A stretch of DNA of 56,505 nucleotides from Hungatella hathewayi WAL-18680 (lineage in GTDB: Bacteria; Bacillota; Clostridia; Lachnospirales; Lachnospiraceae), in the NCBI RefSeq assembly GCF_000235505.1, contig NZ_JH379027.1, positions 2,151,845 to 2,208,349 on the forward strand. The letters run 5' to 3'. Below the pieces are notes generated by a model that was not told where the DNA came from, searched no databases, and worked only from the letters and a program-made list of their open reading frames with translations. The translations under genes were made by a program, and so were the position numbers. Shown one piece after another: positions 1 to 7,475 of the stretch. Every line of letters begins with the position of its first letter. Within the stretch, counting starts at the first letter, position 1.

Positions 1-162
1 CAGGCAGAAGGAACATTCGGAGTATTAAAATGGGACAGGTCTTACAAAAGATTATTTCGAAGAGGTGAGAAAAATGTAATTCTTGAACTTACGTTAATCT
101 CTTGTGGATTTAACATCTATAAATATCATAATAAAAAGCAGCGAAAAGAAGCAGCAGCTTAA
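1..162 (+). mobile_element. IS1182-family transposase, C-terminal fragment (runs off the left edge)
   Basis: Frame 1 is open from the first base to a TAA at 160-162 and encodes 53 residues. It begins QAEGTFGVLK, has a basic KRLFRRGEKNV stretch, and ends with a Lys/Ala-rich tail. The pattern Q-A-E-G-x-F-x-x-L-K followed by a basic segment and a hydrophobic helix is, from memory, the end of IS1182/IS4-like DDE transposases, where the Glu is the last catalytic acid. Only the 3' end lies in the window, so intactness cannot be judged. No clear terminal inverted repeat was found between the stop codon and the first hairpin. Confidence 0.7.
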
Positions 163-244
163 AAGCAAAGAAAAGTTACCCACATAGGCTTATTAAGTGA
201 ACCATTTTTTACAAGTGAACATCAAAAAGCAGCTATAAAAACAA

Positions 245-302
245 GGAATCACCAGAACCGGCATTTGCCGGAACTGGCGATTCCTAATTAGGGAGTTTTT
301 TT
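245..302 (+). terminator. Probable rho-independent terminator
   Basis: An imperfect inverted repeat (GGAATC-CCAG-CCGGCA against TGCCGG-CTGG-GATTCC) with a very short loop is followed by a T-run at 296-302. It would end transcription from the transposase side before the next operon. Confidence 0.6.
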
Positions 303-366
303 ACAGCCCCTTTTTCCTGTGGTGTGATACTGTCGCTAATTCATAATATTGTAAAGGGATTGACAG

Positions 367-396
367 TTGAGTCCGGCTGCGAAACCGTGATATACT
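367..396 (+). promoter_or_regulatory. Putative promoter of the two-component operon
   Basis: TTGAGT (367-372), an 18-bp spacer and TATACT (391-396) lie 33 bp before the response regulator start at 430. A TTGACA at 360-365 is too far from the -10 for a normal sigma-70 promoter. Confidence 0.45.
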
Positions 397-429
397 GAAA
401 TTCAGTGACAGGGACGGGAGGCACAGGAG

Positions 430-1095
430 ATGGGAAAAAATAAAATTCTGATCATTGAGGACGAGGAGTCGATACGGGAGCTGCTCTGCATGAATCTGGA
501 GGCAGTGGGCTACGAGGTGGATATGGCGGCGGACGGCGTGGAGGCGGAGAGAAAGATTTTGGCGGATCAGGGAAGCTATGACATGGCGCTGGTTGATGTG
601 ATGGTGCCGGGACCTGACGGGTTTGAGCTGATAGATGGGCTGAACCGGAAGGAGATTCCCTGCATTTTCCTGACAGCCAGGGCGGATGTGGCCTCCAAGG
701 TAAAGGGACTGCGCCTGGGGGCGGAGGATTACATGGTGAAGCCGTTTGAGATGATGGAACTGTTTGCCCGGGTGGAAAATGTGTTGAAACGCAGGAAGAA
801 ACTGAAGGATTACATACAGATAGACGGCTGCCGGATTGATTTGGCCAGCCATAAGGTCTATGAGGACGGGGAGGAGATTGGCTTAAAGCCCATGGAATAT
901 GATTTGTTTGTGTTCCTCTGCCGGAATCAGAATGTGGCATTTACCAGAAACCAGCTTCTCGATCAGATATGGGGCGGTGATTACGGAGGAGAGACCAGGA
1001 CAGTGGATGTGCATGTGGCAAGTCTGCGGAAAAAGCTGAAGGCAGGGATGCGGATACAGACGATTCCCAAGCTGGGCTACCGCCTGGAGGTGTAA
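430..1095 (+). CDS. OmpR/PhoB-family response regulator
   Basis: A 221-residue DNA-binding response regulator, probably activated by the histidine kinase that starts 6 bp downstream. The receiver domain (about 4-118) has the acidic pair E10-D11-E12, the phospho-acceptor D56 in LVDVMVPGPDGF, the Thr of FLTARAD and the Lys of MVKPFE. The C-terminal half (about 128-221) is a winged helix with the typical VHVASLRKKL recognition helix and a GYRLEV end. The length is usual for the family. The ATG has an AGGAG-type ribosome binding site (GGAGGCACAGGAG) just upstream. The gene leads a three-gene operon (regulator, kinase, lipoprotein). The sensed signal is unknown. The family assignment is firm. Confidence 0.93.
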   Translation: MGKNKILIIEDEESIRELLCMNLEAVGYEVDMAADGVEAERKILADQGSYDMALVDVMVPGPDGFELIDGLNRKEIPCIFLTARADVASKVKGLRLGAEDYMVKPFEMMELFARVENVLKRRKKLKDYIQIDGCRIDLASHKVYEDGEEIGLKPMEYDLFVFLCRNQNVAFTRNQLLDQIWGGDYGGETRTVDVHVASLRKKLKAGMRIQTIPKLGYRLEV

Positions 1096-1101
1096 AAATA
1101 G

Positions 1102-2508
1102 ATGAAGTTGACGAAAAAACTGACAGTGATTCTGACAGCGGGCCTTGCCGCCGGTTTTTTGACCGTCAGCGGGGCGGCGGTGTGGCAGATGCGCTCCCAG
1201 AGTATTGCGGTGGCGGTGGACAATTATGGGAAACAGATGGATTCCATCGCGTATGCATTTTCAGAAATCGGAGCGAGGGAAGAGTTTGAGAATCTGGGGG
1301 ATATTGCGGCGGAAGCCTATTTGAAATACCAGTTCCGGCGGTGTTATAAAGATGGGTATGCCCTGCTTAAGGGAGATGAATGCCTGGTAAATCTGACGGA
1401 CTATGAAGTGTTGTCACCCTCGGCGCTGGAGGGCGCCTATATGATTCAGCATCTGGGGAAACAGTCGGTGCTTTTGATGAGGAGGGAAATCAGCCAGTTT
1501 CCGGGGTACCAGGTTCTGATGACTCAGGATATCACGCCCTATTATCAGGAGATAGAGCGGCGGGGGCTGTATCTGCTCCTCCTTTGCTGTCTGATCTGGG
1601 CCGTCACGGGGGCTGGTGTGTTTGCATTGGTTCACAGGGCGTTGAAGCCTCTGCGGCGGCTGACGAAGGCGGCCGGGAGTATTGGAGAAGGCAATTTAGA
1701 CGAGCGTGTTCCGGTGGAGAGCCAGGATGAGATAGGAGAGTTCGCAACGGTTTTTAACCGGATGACGGAGCAGGTGGAGGCGCAGGTGGAGGATTTACAG
1801 CTGCTTCTGGGAGCATTGGCCCATGAAATCAAGACACCGATGACGGCGGTTATCGGGTATTCGGACAGTCTGCTCCATGTTAAACTGTCCGGGGAGCAGA
1901 AGGAGCGGGCGCTGGAGCAGATTCATCATGCGGGGCTGCGGCTGGAGCGCCTTTCCTCGAAAATGCTGAATTTTCTGGGGACCTATGAGAATGGGGAGAT
2001 TCAGATGGAGGAAATTGCTGTTGAAGAGCTTTTCCAGGAGGTGCTTAAGGAGACAGAACCTCTGTGGAGGGAAAAGCAGCTTGTGATGATAGAAAAGGCA
2101 GGTGAGGAGAAGGCGTCCGAAGTTCTGGCAGTCAGGGGAGACAGAGGACTTTTAATCGCCCTTCTGTACAATCTGGTACACAATGCAGTCAAGGCTTCCC
2201 GGCCGGGAGAAAGAATCTGGCTGACGGCAGAGGATGGGATGATGGCCGTCAGGGATGAGGGATTCGGGATTCCGGAGAAGGATTTGTCTCACGTGACGGA
2301 AGCATTTTACATGGCGGATAAATCCAGGAGCAGAAGTGAAGGCGGCTCTGGGCTGGGGCTGGCGCTCTGCGAGAGAATTGCGCTGCTGCATGGATTTCGG
2401 ATGGAGATTCGAAGTCCCTGGGACGGCCAGGCTCTTGGAGTGGAGAAGAAGGGGAAGGGGACGGAGGTAATACTTCTGTCTTCTGTTTACAAAACGTTTA
2501 CACTTTGA
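1102..2508 (+). CDS. Sensor histidine kinase (HAMP, HisKA, HATPase)
   Basis: A 468-residue membrane kinase. The first transmembrane helix is at about residues 7-29, an extracytoplasmic sensor region at about 30-153 and the second helix at about 155-177. A HAMP linker follows, then the dimerization domain with phospho-acceptor His241 in ALAHEIKTPMTAVIGY. The ATPase domain has an N-box (YNLVHNAVKAS), a G1 box (VRDEGFGIPEKDL) and a G2 box (GGSGLGLAL). It should autophosphorylate and pass phosphate to the regulator encoded just upstream. The extracytoplasmic part gives no recognisable ligand fold by eye. The lipoprotein gene downstream belongs to the same operon and may be a sensor partner or target. 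Confidence 0.93.
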   Translation: MKLTKKLTVILTAGLAAGFLTVSGAAVWQMRSQSIAVAVDNYGKQMDSIAYAFSEIGAREEFENLGDIAAEAYLKYQFRRCYKDGYALLKGDECLVNLTDYEVLSPSALEGAYMIQHLGKQSVLLMRREISQFPGYQVLMTQDITPYYQEIERRGLYLLLLCCLIWAVTGAGVFALVHRALKPLRRLTKAAGSIGEGNLDERVPVESQDEIGEFATVFNRMTEQVEAQVEDLQLLLGALAHEIKTPMTAVIGYSDSLLHVKLSGEQKERALEQIHHAGLRLERLSSKMLNFLGTYENGEIQMEEIAVEELFQEVLKETEPLWREKQLVMIEKAGEEKASEVLAVRGDRGLLIALLYNLVHNAVKASRPGERIWLTAEDGMMAVRDEGFGIPEKDLSHVTEAFYMADKSRSRSEGGSGLGLALCERIALLHGFRMEIRSPWDGQALGVEKKGKGTEVILLSSVYKTFTL

Positions 2509-2571
2509 TGAGGACTTTGATGCATCAAATGGATACAATGGGCCTATCAAAGGATAAAGGAGTGTAAAGGA

Positions 2572-3939
2572 ATGATATTTGGACGAGGAGAAAAAGGGAT
2601 GGTTTTCCTGGCCGTGGTGCTGACGGTGGGGGTGATGGCAGGTTGTGGAGTGGGCGAAGAACCCCAGGTGCTAGGGAAGAAACAGGAGACAACTGCTTTC
2701 GGGGAGAGCAATTCCGGACAGGAAGACGACGGGACAGACACGGCGGCAAAGGCCGGCGTTTCCGTAAAAGAGCAGGTGCAGGCGCCGGAGCGTTATCAGT
2801 CGGAGATGTCGGGGGATAACGTGGCGCTGAGTGCGGATGCGCCGGTGTTGGTGCCGGAGGTGGAACAGGCGGTGCTTAAAAGAGCCCGGGCGGCAAATTT
2901 TACGGAGGAAGAATTCCGACAGGTGGAGAAGGTCCTGGCAAAGGAGTTGTCCGTGAAGTGGGGAGAGAGAACAAGGGAGAGCGGTGTGAAAGCGCCGGGC
3001 GAGATACAGGCGGTCACGACATCTGCTATGGGGACGGATAGTTCGGGGGCGGCATACAATCTTTCTTACCGGACATTTGAAGGGGATAGCAAGTCGGGTC
3101 TCTCCCTGATCTGGATGAAAAATGTAGCGAATGATGGCCGAAGTTCCTCCGGTTCCGCCCATCTCTATGAGGAAGGTGAGGAGGCTGGCGGCCAACAGCC
3201 GGGGACTGGCGCGAAACTTGAGGAGAAGGCCGAAATGCTGATAAAGGAAGCCGGTTTTACTGGTTATCAGCTGTATGAAGGCAGATGGAGAGAGTCCTAC
3301 TACACGCTGCGTGAAAAATCGTGGGCGGAGCTGGAGTACTGGACAATTTTTACCCCGGTGGTGGAAGGCATTGGCTGTATCAAATCGACGGTCAGTCTGC
3401 TGGAAAATGATTCTAAGAATGGTTATATGAACGGGCCTTACATTGAAGTATTTTACAATGCTGACGGAACGTTGAACGAGTTTAAAGTGATCGGAAAGAA
3501 CGAGGTGGAGGAGACGGCGGGGAAGGAGGAGTTTCTGTTGCCGTTTGAGGCGGTGCAGCAGCTTTTTGAGCAGTACTGCAAAGATTATTTCACCCCCCAA
3601 AATAGTCGGCCAGCGGCGCTTCCGCCGGAAGAAGGAAATAGTGCTGTTCTTGAGGACAACTCCGGGAAATCAAAGGGAACCACAGGCCCGGAGGCTCATG
3701 TCAAGGTGAAGAAGGTGAAACTGGAATATGCCTGCGTGAATTTAGGCGACAGCCAGCGCACTTTTGAGCAGGATTTGATTCCCGTCTGGAATTTCTATGG
3801 AAGCATCGAGAAATCCCCCCAGCTGCCCGGCCAGGAGGATGTCCAGATGACAGAATATGGGACAGCCAAAAAGGAGCCGGATGGGCTGCTGCTTTCCATC
3901 CGGGCGGATGATGGGCAGATTTTGACAGATGCACCATAG
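2572..3939 (+). CDS. Secreted lipoprotein of unknown function (possibly DUF6034-like)
   Basis: A 455-residue protein with a basic N-terminus, a hydrophobic stretch and a lipobox (GVMAGC), so it is probably anchored to the outer face of the membrane. An acidic Ser/Gly/Thr-rich segment follows, then a domain with several short aromatic strand-like segments and a late PVWNFYG motif. Length, lipobox and position behind a two-component system resemble the DUF6034 lipoproteins of Clostridia, a name recalled rather than tested. The gene lies 63 bp after the kinase. The start at 2572 has AAAGGAG about 10 bp upstream; an in-frame ATG at 2599 also has a GGAG and gives a shorter signal peptide. No function is assigned. 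Confidence 0.75.
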   Translation: MIFGRGEKGMVFLAVVLTVGVMAGCGVGEEPQVLGKKQETTAFGESNSGQEDDGTDTAAKAGVSVKEQVQAPERYQSEMSGDNVALSADAPVLVPEVEQAVLKRARAANFTEEEFRQVEKVLAKELSVKWGERTRESGVKAPGEIQAVTTSAMGTDSSGAAYNLSYRTFEGDSKSGLSLIWMKNVANDGRSSSGSAHLYEEGEEAGGQQPGTGAKLEEKAEMLIKEAGFTGYQLYEGRWRESYYTLREKSWAELEYWTIFTPVVEGIGCIKSTVSLLENDSKNGYMNGPYIEVFYNADGTLNEFKVIGKNEVEETAGKEEFLLPFEAVQQLFEQYCKDYFTPQNSRPAALPPEEGNSAVLEDNSGKSKGTTGPEAHVKVKKVKLEYACVNLGDSQRTFEQDLIPVWNFYGSIEKSPQLPGQEDVQMTEYGTAKKEPDGLLLSIRADDGQILTDAP

Positions 3940-3972
3940 TTGGAAGGAGGCGAGTGATTCGCCTCCTTTTCA
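3940..3972 (+). terminator. Rho-independent terminator of the two-component operon
   Basis: AAGGAGGCGA and TTCGCCTCCTT form an 11-bp stem with a 4-nt loop followed by TTTTC, directly after the lipoprotein stop codon. Confidence 0.9.
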
Positions 3973-3992
3973 ATTAATTATTTGTTTTTGAA

Positions 3993-4021
3993 TTGACTTT
4001 TATGCTTAAAAATTATATAGT
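3993..4021 (+). promoter_or_regulatory. Promoter of the abiE pair
   Basis: TTGACT (3993-3998), a 17-bp spacer and TATAGT (4016-4021) lie 38 bp before the antitoxin ATG. The surrounding A/T-rich sequence has several short inverted repeats that could be AbiEi operator sites; I did not define them. Confidence 0.7.
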
Positions 4022-4058
4022 TATAAGTATAGAAGTTAATTACTAGGAGGTGATAAAT

Positions 4059-4652
4059 ATGGGAGCAACAGATATTATTCTGCAGCTGGCAGAAAAGAAT
4101 AATGGAATCGTCACAACGTCAATGGTAAGTGCGGCCGGGATATCAAGAGGAAATTTGAATTATCTCGTTGATATGGGGAAACTTGAAAAGACATCCCGTG
4201 GGGTTTATATTCTTCCGGAAGCCTGGGAAGATGAATTTATAAATTTGCAGAGCCGCTTTAAACGGGGAGTTTTTTCTCATGAGACAGCATTGTTTCTGTA
4301 CGACTTGACGGATAGAACCCCCAATCATTATGATATGACGTTTCCGTCCCATTATAATCTTACGTCGGCCAAAAAAGAAAATGTAAGATGTACCCAAGTG
4401 ACAGAGCCGTTATTTGAAATTGGGATAGAACTGGCGTATACACCCAATGGAAATACAGTTCATGCATACAACCCAGAAAGGACTTTGTGTGATATTTTAA
4501 GGCCAAGAAGCCATGTAGATATTCAGATTGTGGCAGAGGCTTTTAAATCTTATACAAAACAGAAAAATAAAAATATCCCGCGCTTGTCAGAGTATGCAAG
4601 GCTGTTCAAGGTGGAAGAGAGATTAAGACATTATTTGGAGGTGCTGCTTTGA
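4059..4652 (+). CDS. abiEi: AbiEi-like antitoxin of a type IV toxin-antitoxin system
   Basis: A 197-residue protein. The N-terminal winged-helix part (about 1-60, with GIVTTSMVSAAGISR and a strand ending RGVYILP) is typical of AbiEi, which represses its own promoter and counteracts the toxin. The family features FSHETALFLYDL and YNPERTLCDI follow. The start is taken as ATG 4059, which has AGGAGG 8 bp upstream; an in-frame GTG at 4050 overlaps that ribosome binding site and is less likely. The stop overlaps the toxin start by 4 bp, so the two genes are translationally coupled. From family knowledge such pairs act in phage abortive infection and plasmid or island maintenance. Confidence 0.88.
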   Translation: MGATDIILQLAEKNNGIVTTSMVSAAGISRGNLNYLVDMGKLEKTSRGVYILPEAWEDEFINLQSRFKRGVFSHETALFLYDLTDRTPNHYDMTFPSHYNLTSAKKENVRCTQVTEPLFEIGIELAYTPNGNTVHAYNPERTLCDILRPRSHVDIQIVAEAFKSYTKQKNKNIPRLSEYARLFKVEERLRHYLEVLL

Positions 4653-5497
4653 AAAATGCAATGCAGTTAAAGGCAATGATAAAGAGTCTGGCAAAAGAAA
4701 AGAATATTTCTGCGCAGCTTGTCATGCAGAATTTTATGCTGGAACGTCTGCTGGAACGTGTGTCAGTTTCTGAGTATAAAGAGAATTTTATCCTAAAAGG
4801 CGGCTTTTTGATTGCTGCAATGGTAGGGCTTGACAGCAGGGCAACGATGGATATGGATGCTACTGTGAAAGGCATTCCGGTAAATGAGAATAGTGTCAAA
4901 AATATGTTTGAAAAATTGTGCCAGATTGATTTAGAGGATAATGTCCAATTTTTATTTTGTCGTATCGTTGAAATTCGAGAAAATAATGATTATATAGGTT
5001 ACCGGGTTTCTTTGACAGCCAATTATCCACCGATGGCAGTGCCTCTTAAATTGGATATTACTACCGGGGACAGAATTACTCCGAAAGAAATAGAATACAA
5101 ATTTCGATTAATGTTGGAGGACAGGGATATTTCTGTTCTGGCATATAATTTGGAAACGGTGCTTGCTGAAAAATTGGAAACAGTGGTAACCAGAGGGGAC
5201 CAGAATACAAGGCCAAGGGATTATTATGATATTTACATACTGAAAAAATTACAATATGCAAATATACGGACAGAAGAGTTGGGGGCCGCTTTGTCAGCTA
5301 CGGCAGAAAAACGTGGTTCTATAAAAGTCATGGCCGAATATGAAATAATTATGAATCGTGTGAAAAATAGCGAAGTCATGCAAAGACAATGGAGGAACTA
5401 TCAGAAGGATTTTAATTATGCGGCTGATATCGATTTTGCAGAGTGTTGTGACAATGTTGTAGAGATTATGCGGGAACTGGGGAGAGAGGCAGTTTAA
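4649..5497 (+). CDS. abiEii: AbiEii/AbiGii-like nucleotidyltransferase toxin
   Basis: A 282-residue protein starting at TTG 4649 with GGAGGTG about 7 bp upstream, overlapping the antitoxin stop. The nucleotidyltransferase signature is at residues 50-72: KGG near 50-52, then the acidic pair D68-x-D70 in TMDMDATV. The later segment NLETVLAEKLETVVTRGDQN and RPRDYYDIYIL are the other conserved AbiEii motifs. The family transfers nucleotides, in studied members to tRNA 3' ends, and is neutralised without a stable protein complex (type IV). All expected motifs are present, so the toxin is probably active. Base composition is more A/T-rich than the flanks, consistent with acquisition. Confidence 0.88.
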   Translation: MKNAMQLKAMIKSLAKEKNISAQLVMQNFMLERLLERVSVSEYKENFILKGGFLIAAMVGLDSRATMDMDATVKGIPVNENSVKNMFEKLCQIDLEDNVQFLFCRIVEIRENNDYIGYRVSLTANYPPMAVPLKLDITTGDRITPKEIEYKFRLMLEDRDISVLAYNLETVLAEKLETVVTRGDQNTRPRDYYDIYILKKLQYANIRTEELGAALSATAEKRGSIKVMAEYEIIMNRVKNSEVMQRQWRNYQKDFNYAADIDFAECCDNVVEIMRELGREAV

Positions 5498-5511
5498 AAT
5501 AAAAATGATGA

Positions 5512-5540
5512 TTGACAAATGACGCCGAAAGGGATACAAT
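5512..5540 (+). promoter_or_regulatory. Near-consensus promoter of cysK
   Basis: TTGACA (5512-5517), a 17-bp spacer and TACAAT (5535-5540). The -35 is perfect and the -10 differs at one position. It leaves a leader of about 55 nt before the start codon. No riboswitch or T-box fits in so short a leader. Confidence 0.85.
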
Positions 5541-5604
5541 CAGTAACAATTACTTGAATCCATATAATATTACTATGAATTAAAAGACAGGGAGGAAAAT
5601 GGCG

Positions 5605-6546
5605 ATGAATGTTAGGAAGAGCGGGATGGAGCTGATTGGGAATACGCCTCTTTTGGAGGTGGTGAATTATGAGAGGGAGCATCAGCTGGCGGCGAAGATT
5701 TATGCGAAGCTGGAATATCTGAATCCGGCGGGGAGTGTGAAGGATCGGGCGGCGTTGTATATGATTGAGGACGCGGAGGAGAGAGGGATTTTGAAGCCGG
5801 GCGCTACGATTATCGAGCCGACTTCCGGGAATACGGGGATTGGGCTGGCGAGCATTGCGGCTATGAAGGGATATAAGGCCCTGCTGGTAATGCCGGAGAC
5901 GATGAGTATGGAGCGGAGAATGATTTTGAAGGCTTATGGGGCGGAACTGGTGCTGACGGAAGGCGCGAAGGGGATGACCGGCGCGATTGCCAAAGCGGAG
6001 GAACTGCAGAAAGAGATTCCTGGCTCCATGGTGCTGGGACAGTTTGTTAATCCTGCTAATGCCAAAGCCCACCGGGAGACTACTGGGCCGGAAATCTGGC
6101 GGGATACGGACGGACAGGTGGATATCTTCGTTGCCGGTATTGGTTCTGGTGGAACGATCACGGGAGTTGGAGAGTATTTGAAGAGCCAGAAGCCGGAGGT
6201 GAAAATCGTGGCGGTTGAGCCGGCTGGTTCCCCATACTTGAGCAAAGGAACCGCGGGTCCTCACGGTATCCAGGGCATCGGAGCCGGCTTTGTACCGGAG
6301 ATTTTGAACCAGGATATCTATGATGAGATTATCACCGTCGCCAACGAGGACGCCTACGACACCGGCCGCCAGATGGCCACAAAAGAAGGCATCCTGGTAG
6401 GCATTTCCTCCGGCGCCGCCCTCTGGGCCGCCACCGAACTTGCCAAACGCCCGGAAAATGCCGGCAAACACATCGTAGTCCTCCTCCCGGACACGGGAGA
6501 CCGTTACCTCTCCACGCCGATGTTTGCGGCGGAGGAGAAGAATTAA
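5605..6546 (+). CDS. cysK: Cysteine synthase A (O-acetylserine sulfhydrylase)
   Basis: A PLP enzyme that joins O-acetylserine and sulfide to give cysteine. Seen: GNTPLLE near the N-terminus, PLP lysine K46 in GSVKDRAA (numbered from ATG 5605), the substrate loop [10 protein letters not shown], the phosphate-binding [10 protein letters not shown], the [14 protein letters not shown] segment and the late GISSGAAL and [10 protein letters not shown]. Length (313) is normal. ATG 5605 is preferred over ATG 5599 because GGAGG ends only 3 bp before 5599 but 9 bp before 5605. Codon choice changes within the gene: the first two thirds favour GGG/GCG/GAG, the last third favours C-ending codons, which might reflect a recombination joint. 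Confidence 0.95.
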   Translation: MNVRKSGMELIGNTPLLEVVNYEREHQLAAKIYAKLEYLNPAGSVKDRAALYMIEDAEERGILKPGATIIEPTSGNTGIGLASIAAMKGYKALLVMPETMSMERRMILKAYGAELVLTEGAKGMTGAIAKAEELQKEIPGSMVLGQFVNPANAKAHRETTGPEIWRDTDGQVDIFVAGIGSGGTITGVGEYLKSQKPEVKIVAVEPAGSPYLSKGTAGPHGIQGIGAGFVPEILNQDIYDEIITVANEDAYDTGRQMATKEGILVGISSGAALWAATELAKRPENAGKHIVVLLPDTGDRYLSTPMFAAEEKN

Positions 6547-6586
6547 TTAAAAATAAGACAGTTGGCAGATAGACTGGAAGTAACAG

Positions 6587-6630
6587 AATCCGACTCCCTT
6601 GTATCACTAAAAGGCGGTCGGATTTTTTTC
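6587..6630 (+). terminator. Probable terminator after cysK
   Basis: AATCCGAC (6587-6594) and GTCGGATT (6617-6624) form an 8-bp stem with a long loop of 22 nt, followed by a T-run. It lies between convergent genes. The long loop lowers confidence. Confidence 0.55.
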
Positions 6631-6634
6631 TTTT

Positions 6635-6964
6635 CTAATCTTTATCTGTAAATTGCCAGCACCTGAACCATAAATAGATAAGAATCTTGTCATCAACCAT
6701 ATTGATTTCAGTATAATTCGATATTCCAATCAGAAGGTTCAGGGAATGTGCCTCATCACAGGTCAGATATGATTTTGCTGTAATTGTTAGGTGAATGGCG
6801 TCATCATTTTCCCAAAAAGAAAAGTCGGCTTCATTTTCAAGTTCCAAAGTCAAATGTTCATAAACGGCTCTTATCATTTCTTTATAATCCGATAGCAATA
6901 TTCGATTATGAGTTCGCTCATATTCTTTTAATTTAGCCACTAATCTGTTAAATTCATTTTCCAT
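6635..6964 (-). CDS. Small protein of unknown function
   Basis: About 109 residues, starting MENEFNRLVAKLKEYERT. The start is placed at 6964 because GGAGG lies 7 bp before that ATG; an upstream in-frame ATG would make the ribosome binding site part of the coding sequence. The first third is charged and helical; the rest alternates acidic and hydrophobic stretches and ends with an aromatic LWFRCWQF. No signal peptide or membrane helix is seen and I recognise no family. It faces the XRE-type regulator on the other strand, about 120 bp away, so the two share a divergent promoter region and may be regulated together. Confidence 0.65.
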   Translation of the reverse strand: MENEFNRLVAKLKEYERTHNRILLSDYKEMIRAVYEHLTLELENEADFSFWENDDAIHLTITAKSYLTCDEAHSLNLLIGISNYTEINMVDDKILIYLWFRCWQFTDKD

Positions 6965-7084
6965 GCATATACCTCCATAAAACACCTGACTATATATCGC
7001 CTCACTGTATTATACCTCACTGAATAGTGAATTACTAGATAAAGATTCATTGGTTATAATTCTGAGTAGAAAGGTGGTGAGAGT

Positions 7085-7294
7085 GTGGGGCATTTGCATA
7101 TGCGGATTAATGAGATTTTGGAAGAAAGAGATATCAGTAAAAATGCTGTCTGCAAGGCACTCGATATTCCACGCTCGAACTTCAATAAATATTGCAGAGA
7201 TGAATTCCAGAGAATGGATGCCAATCTGATTTGTAAACTGTGTGAGTATTTTGACTGCGGTGTTGGGGATTTGATTGAATATATCAAAGATTAA
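7085..7294 (+). CDS. Small XRE/Cro-type helix-turn-helix regulator
   Basis: A 69-residue protein consisting of a single HTH domain: MRINEILEERDISKNAVCKALDI gives helices 1-2, PRSNFNKYCR the recognition region, and LICKLCEYFDCGVGDLIEYI the closing helices typical of the YozG/HTH-26 type. It begins with GTG 7085, with AGGTGG 7 bp upstream; an ATG at 7100 is an alternative. The gene is divergent from the small unknown gene at 6635-6964 and lies directly upstream of a perfect inverted repeat and a possible RNA gene, so local regulation is plausible but unproven. Confidence 0.8.
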   Translation: MGHLHMRINEILEERDISKNAVCKALDIPRSNFNKYCRDEFQRMDANLICKLCEYFDCGVGDLIEYIKD

Positions 7295-7298
7295 AAGC

Positions 7299-7331
7299 AA
7301 ACCGGGTACTTGAAAAAATTAAGTACCCGGT
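7299..7331. terminator. Inverted repeat after the XRE gene (terminator or operator)
   Basis: AAACCGGGTACTT and AAGTACCCGGTTT form a perfect 13-bp stem around a short A/T loop 5 bp after the XRE stop codon. On the + strand only TATAAT follows rather than a clean T-run, and that TATAAT is itself a good -10 element (see the promoter entry at 7310-7338). The repeat may therefore end xre transcription, act as an operator for the next promoter, or both. Confidence 0.7.
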
Positions 7332-7338
7332 TTATAAT
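7310..7338 (+). promoter_or_regulatory. Near-consensus promoter of the candidate RNA
   Basis: TTGAAA (7310-7315), a 17-bp spacer and TATAAT (7333-7338). The -35 differs from consensus at one position and the -10 is perfect. The -35 and spacer lie inside the 7299-7331 inverted repeat. The predicted start of transcription is near 7345. Confidence 0.6.
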
Positions 7339-7344
7339 GTGAAT

Positions 7345-7445
7345 AGAAGAAATCAAAGGATTGAACCAATGATTACCTTCGGATAAGGCGTAATTTACAG
7401 TTACGGGCTATCCTCTAGTGCGATAGAGGATAGCCCAGTTTCTTT
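7345..7445 (+). ncRNA. Candidate structured small RNA of about 100 nt (undescribed)
   Basis: Between the promoter at 7310-7338 and a strong terminator there is no open reading frame but a row of hairpins: AATCA/TGATT with inner GG/CC (about 7351-7374), CCTT-CGGAT-AAGG (about 7376-7388), GTAA-TTTACAG-TTAC (about 7390-7404), and a 13-bp perfect stem GGGCTATCCTCTA/TAGAGGATAGCCC followed by a T-rich stretch. Read on the minus strand, part of it resembles a degenerate tRNA-Tyr anticodon and variable arm, so it could instead be a tRNA relic. Expression is not shown. Confidence 0.45.
7405..7445 (+). terminator. Strong rho-independent terminator
   Basis: GGGCTATCCTCTA and TAGAGGATAGCCC form a perfect 13-bp stem with a 6-nt loop (GTGCGA), followed by AGTTTCTTTTC. 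The T-rich tail is on the + strand. The stem could also slow transcription arriving from the minus-strand yihY gene. Confidence 0.8.
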
Positions 7446-7475
7446 TCTAAAATGTCATGATATCTCCACTTCCCA

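Larger units (their letters stand above)
163..429. other. Intergenic region after the transposase
   Basis: No gene is seen. The stretch holds an A-rich segment (163-244), a hairpin with a T-run (about 245-302) and the putative promoter of the two-component operon (367-396). The right end of the insertion sequence should lie here, but I could not define it. Confidence 0.6.

Noticed and set aside
5498-5604. T-box or SAM riboswitch before cysK
   Set aside because: The leader from the mapped promoter is only about 55 nt and lacks conserved motifs.
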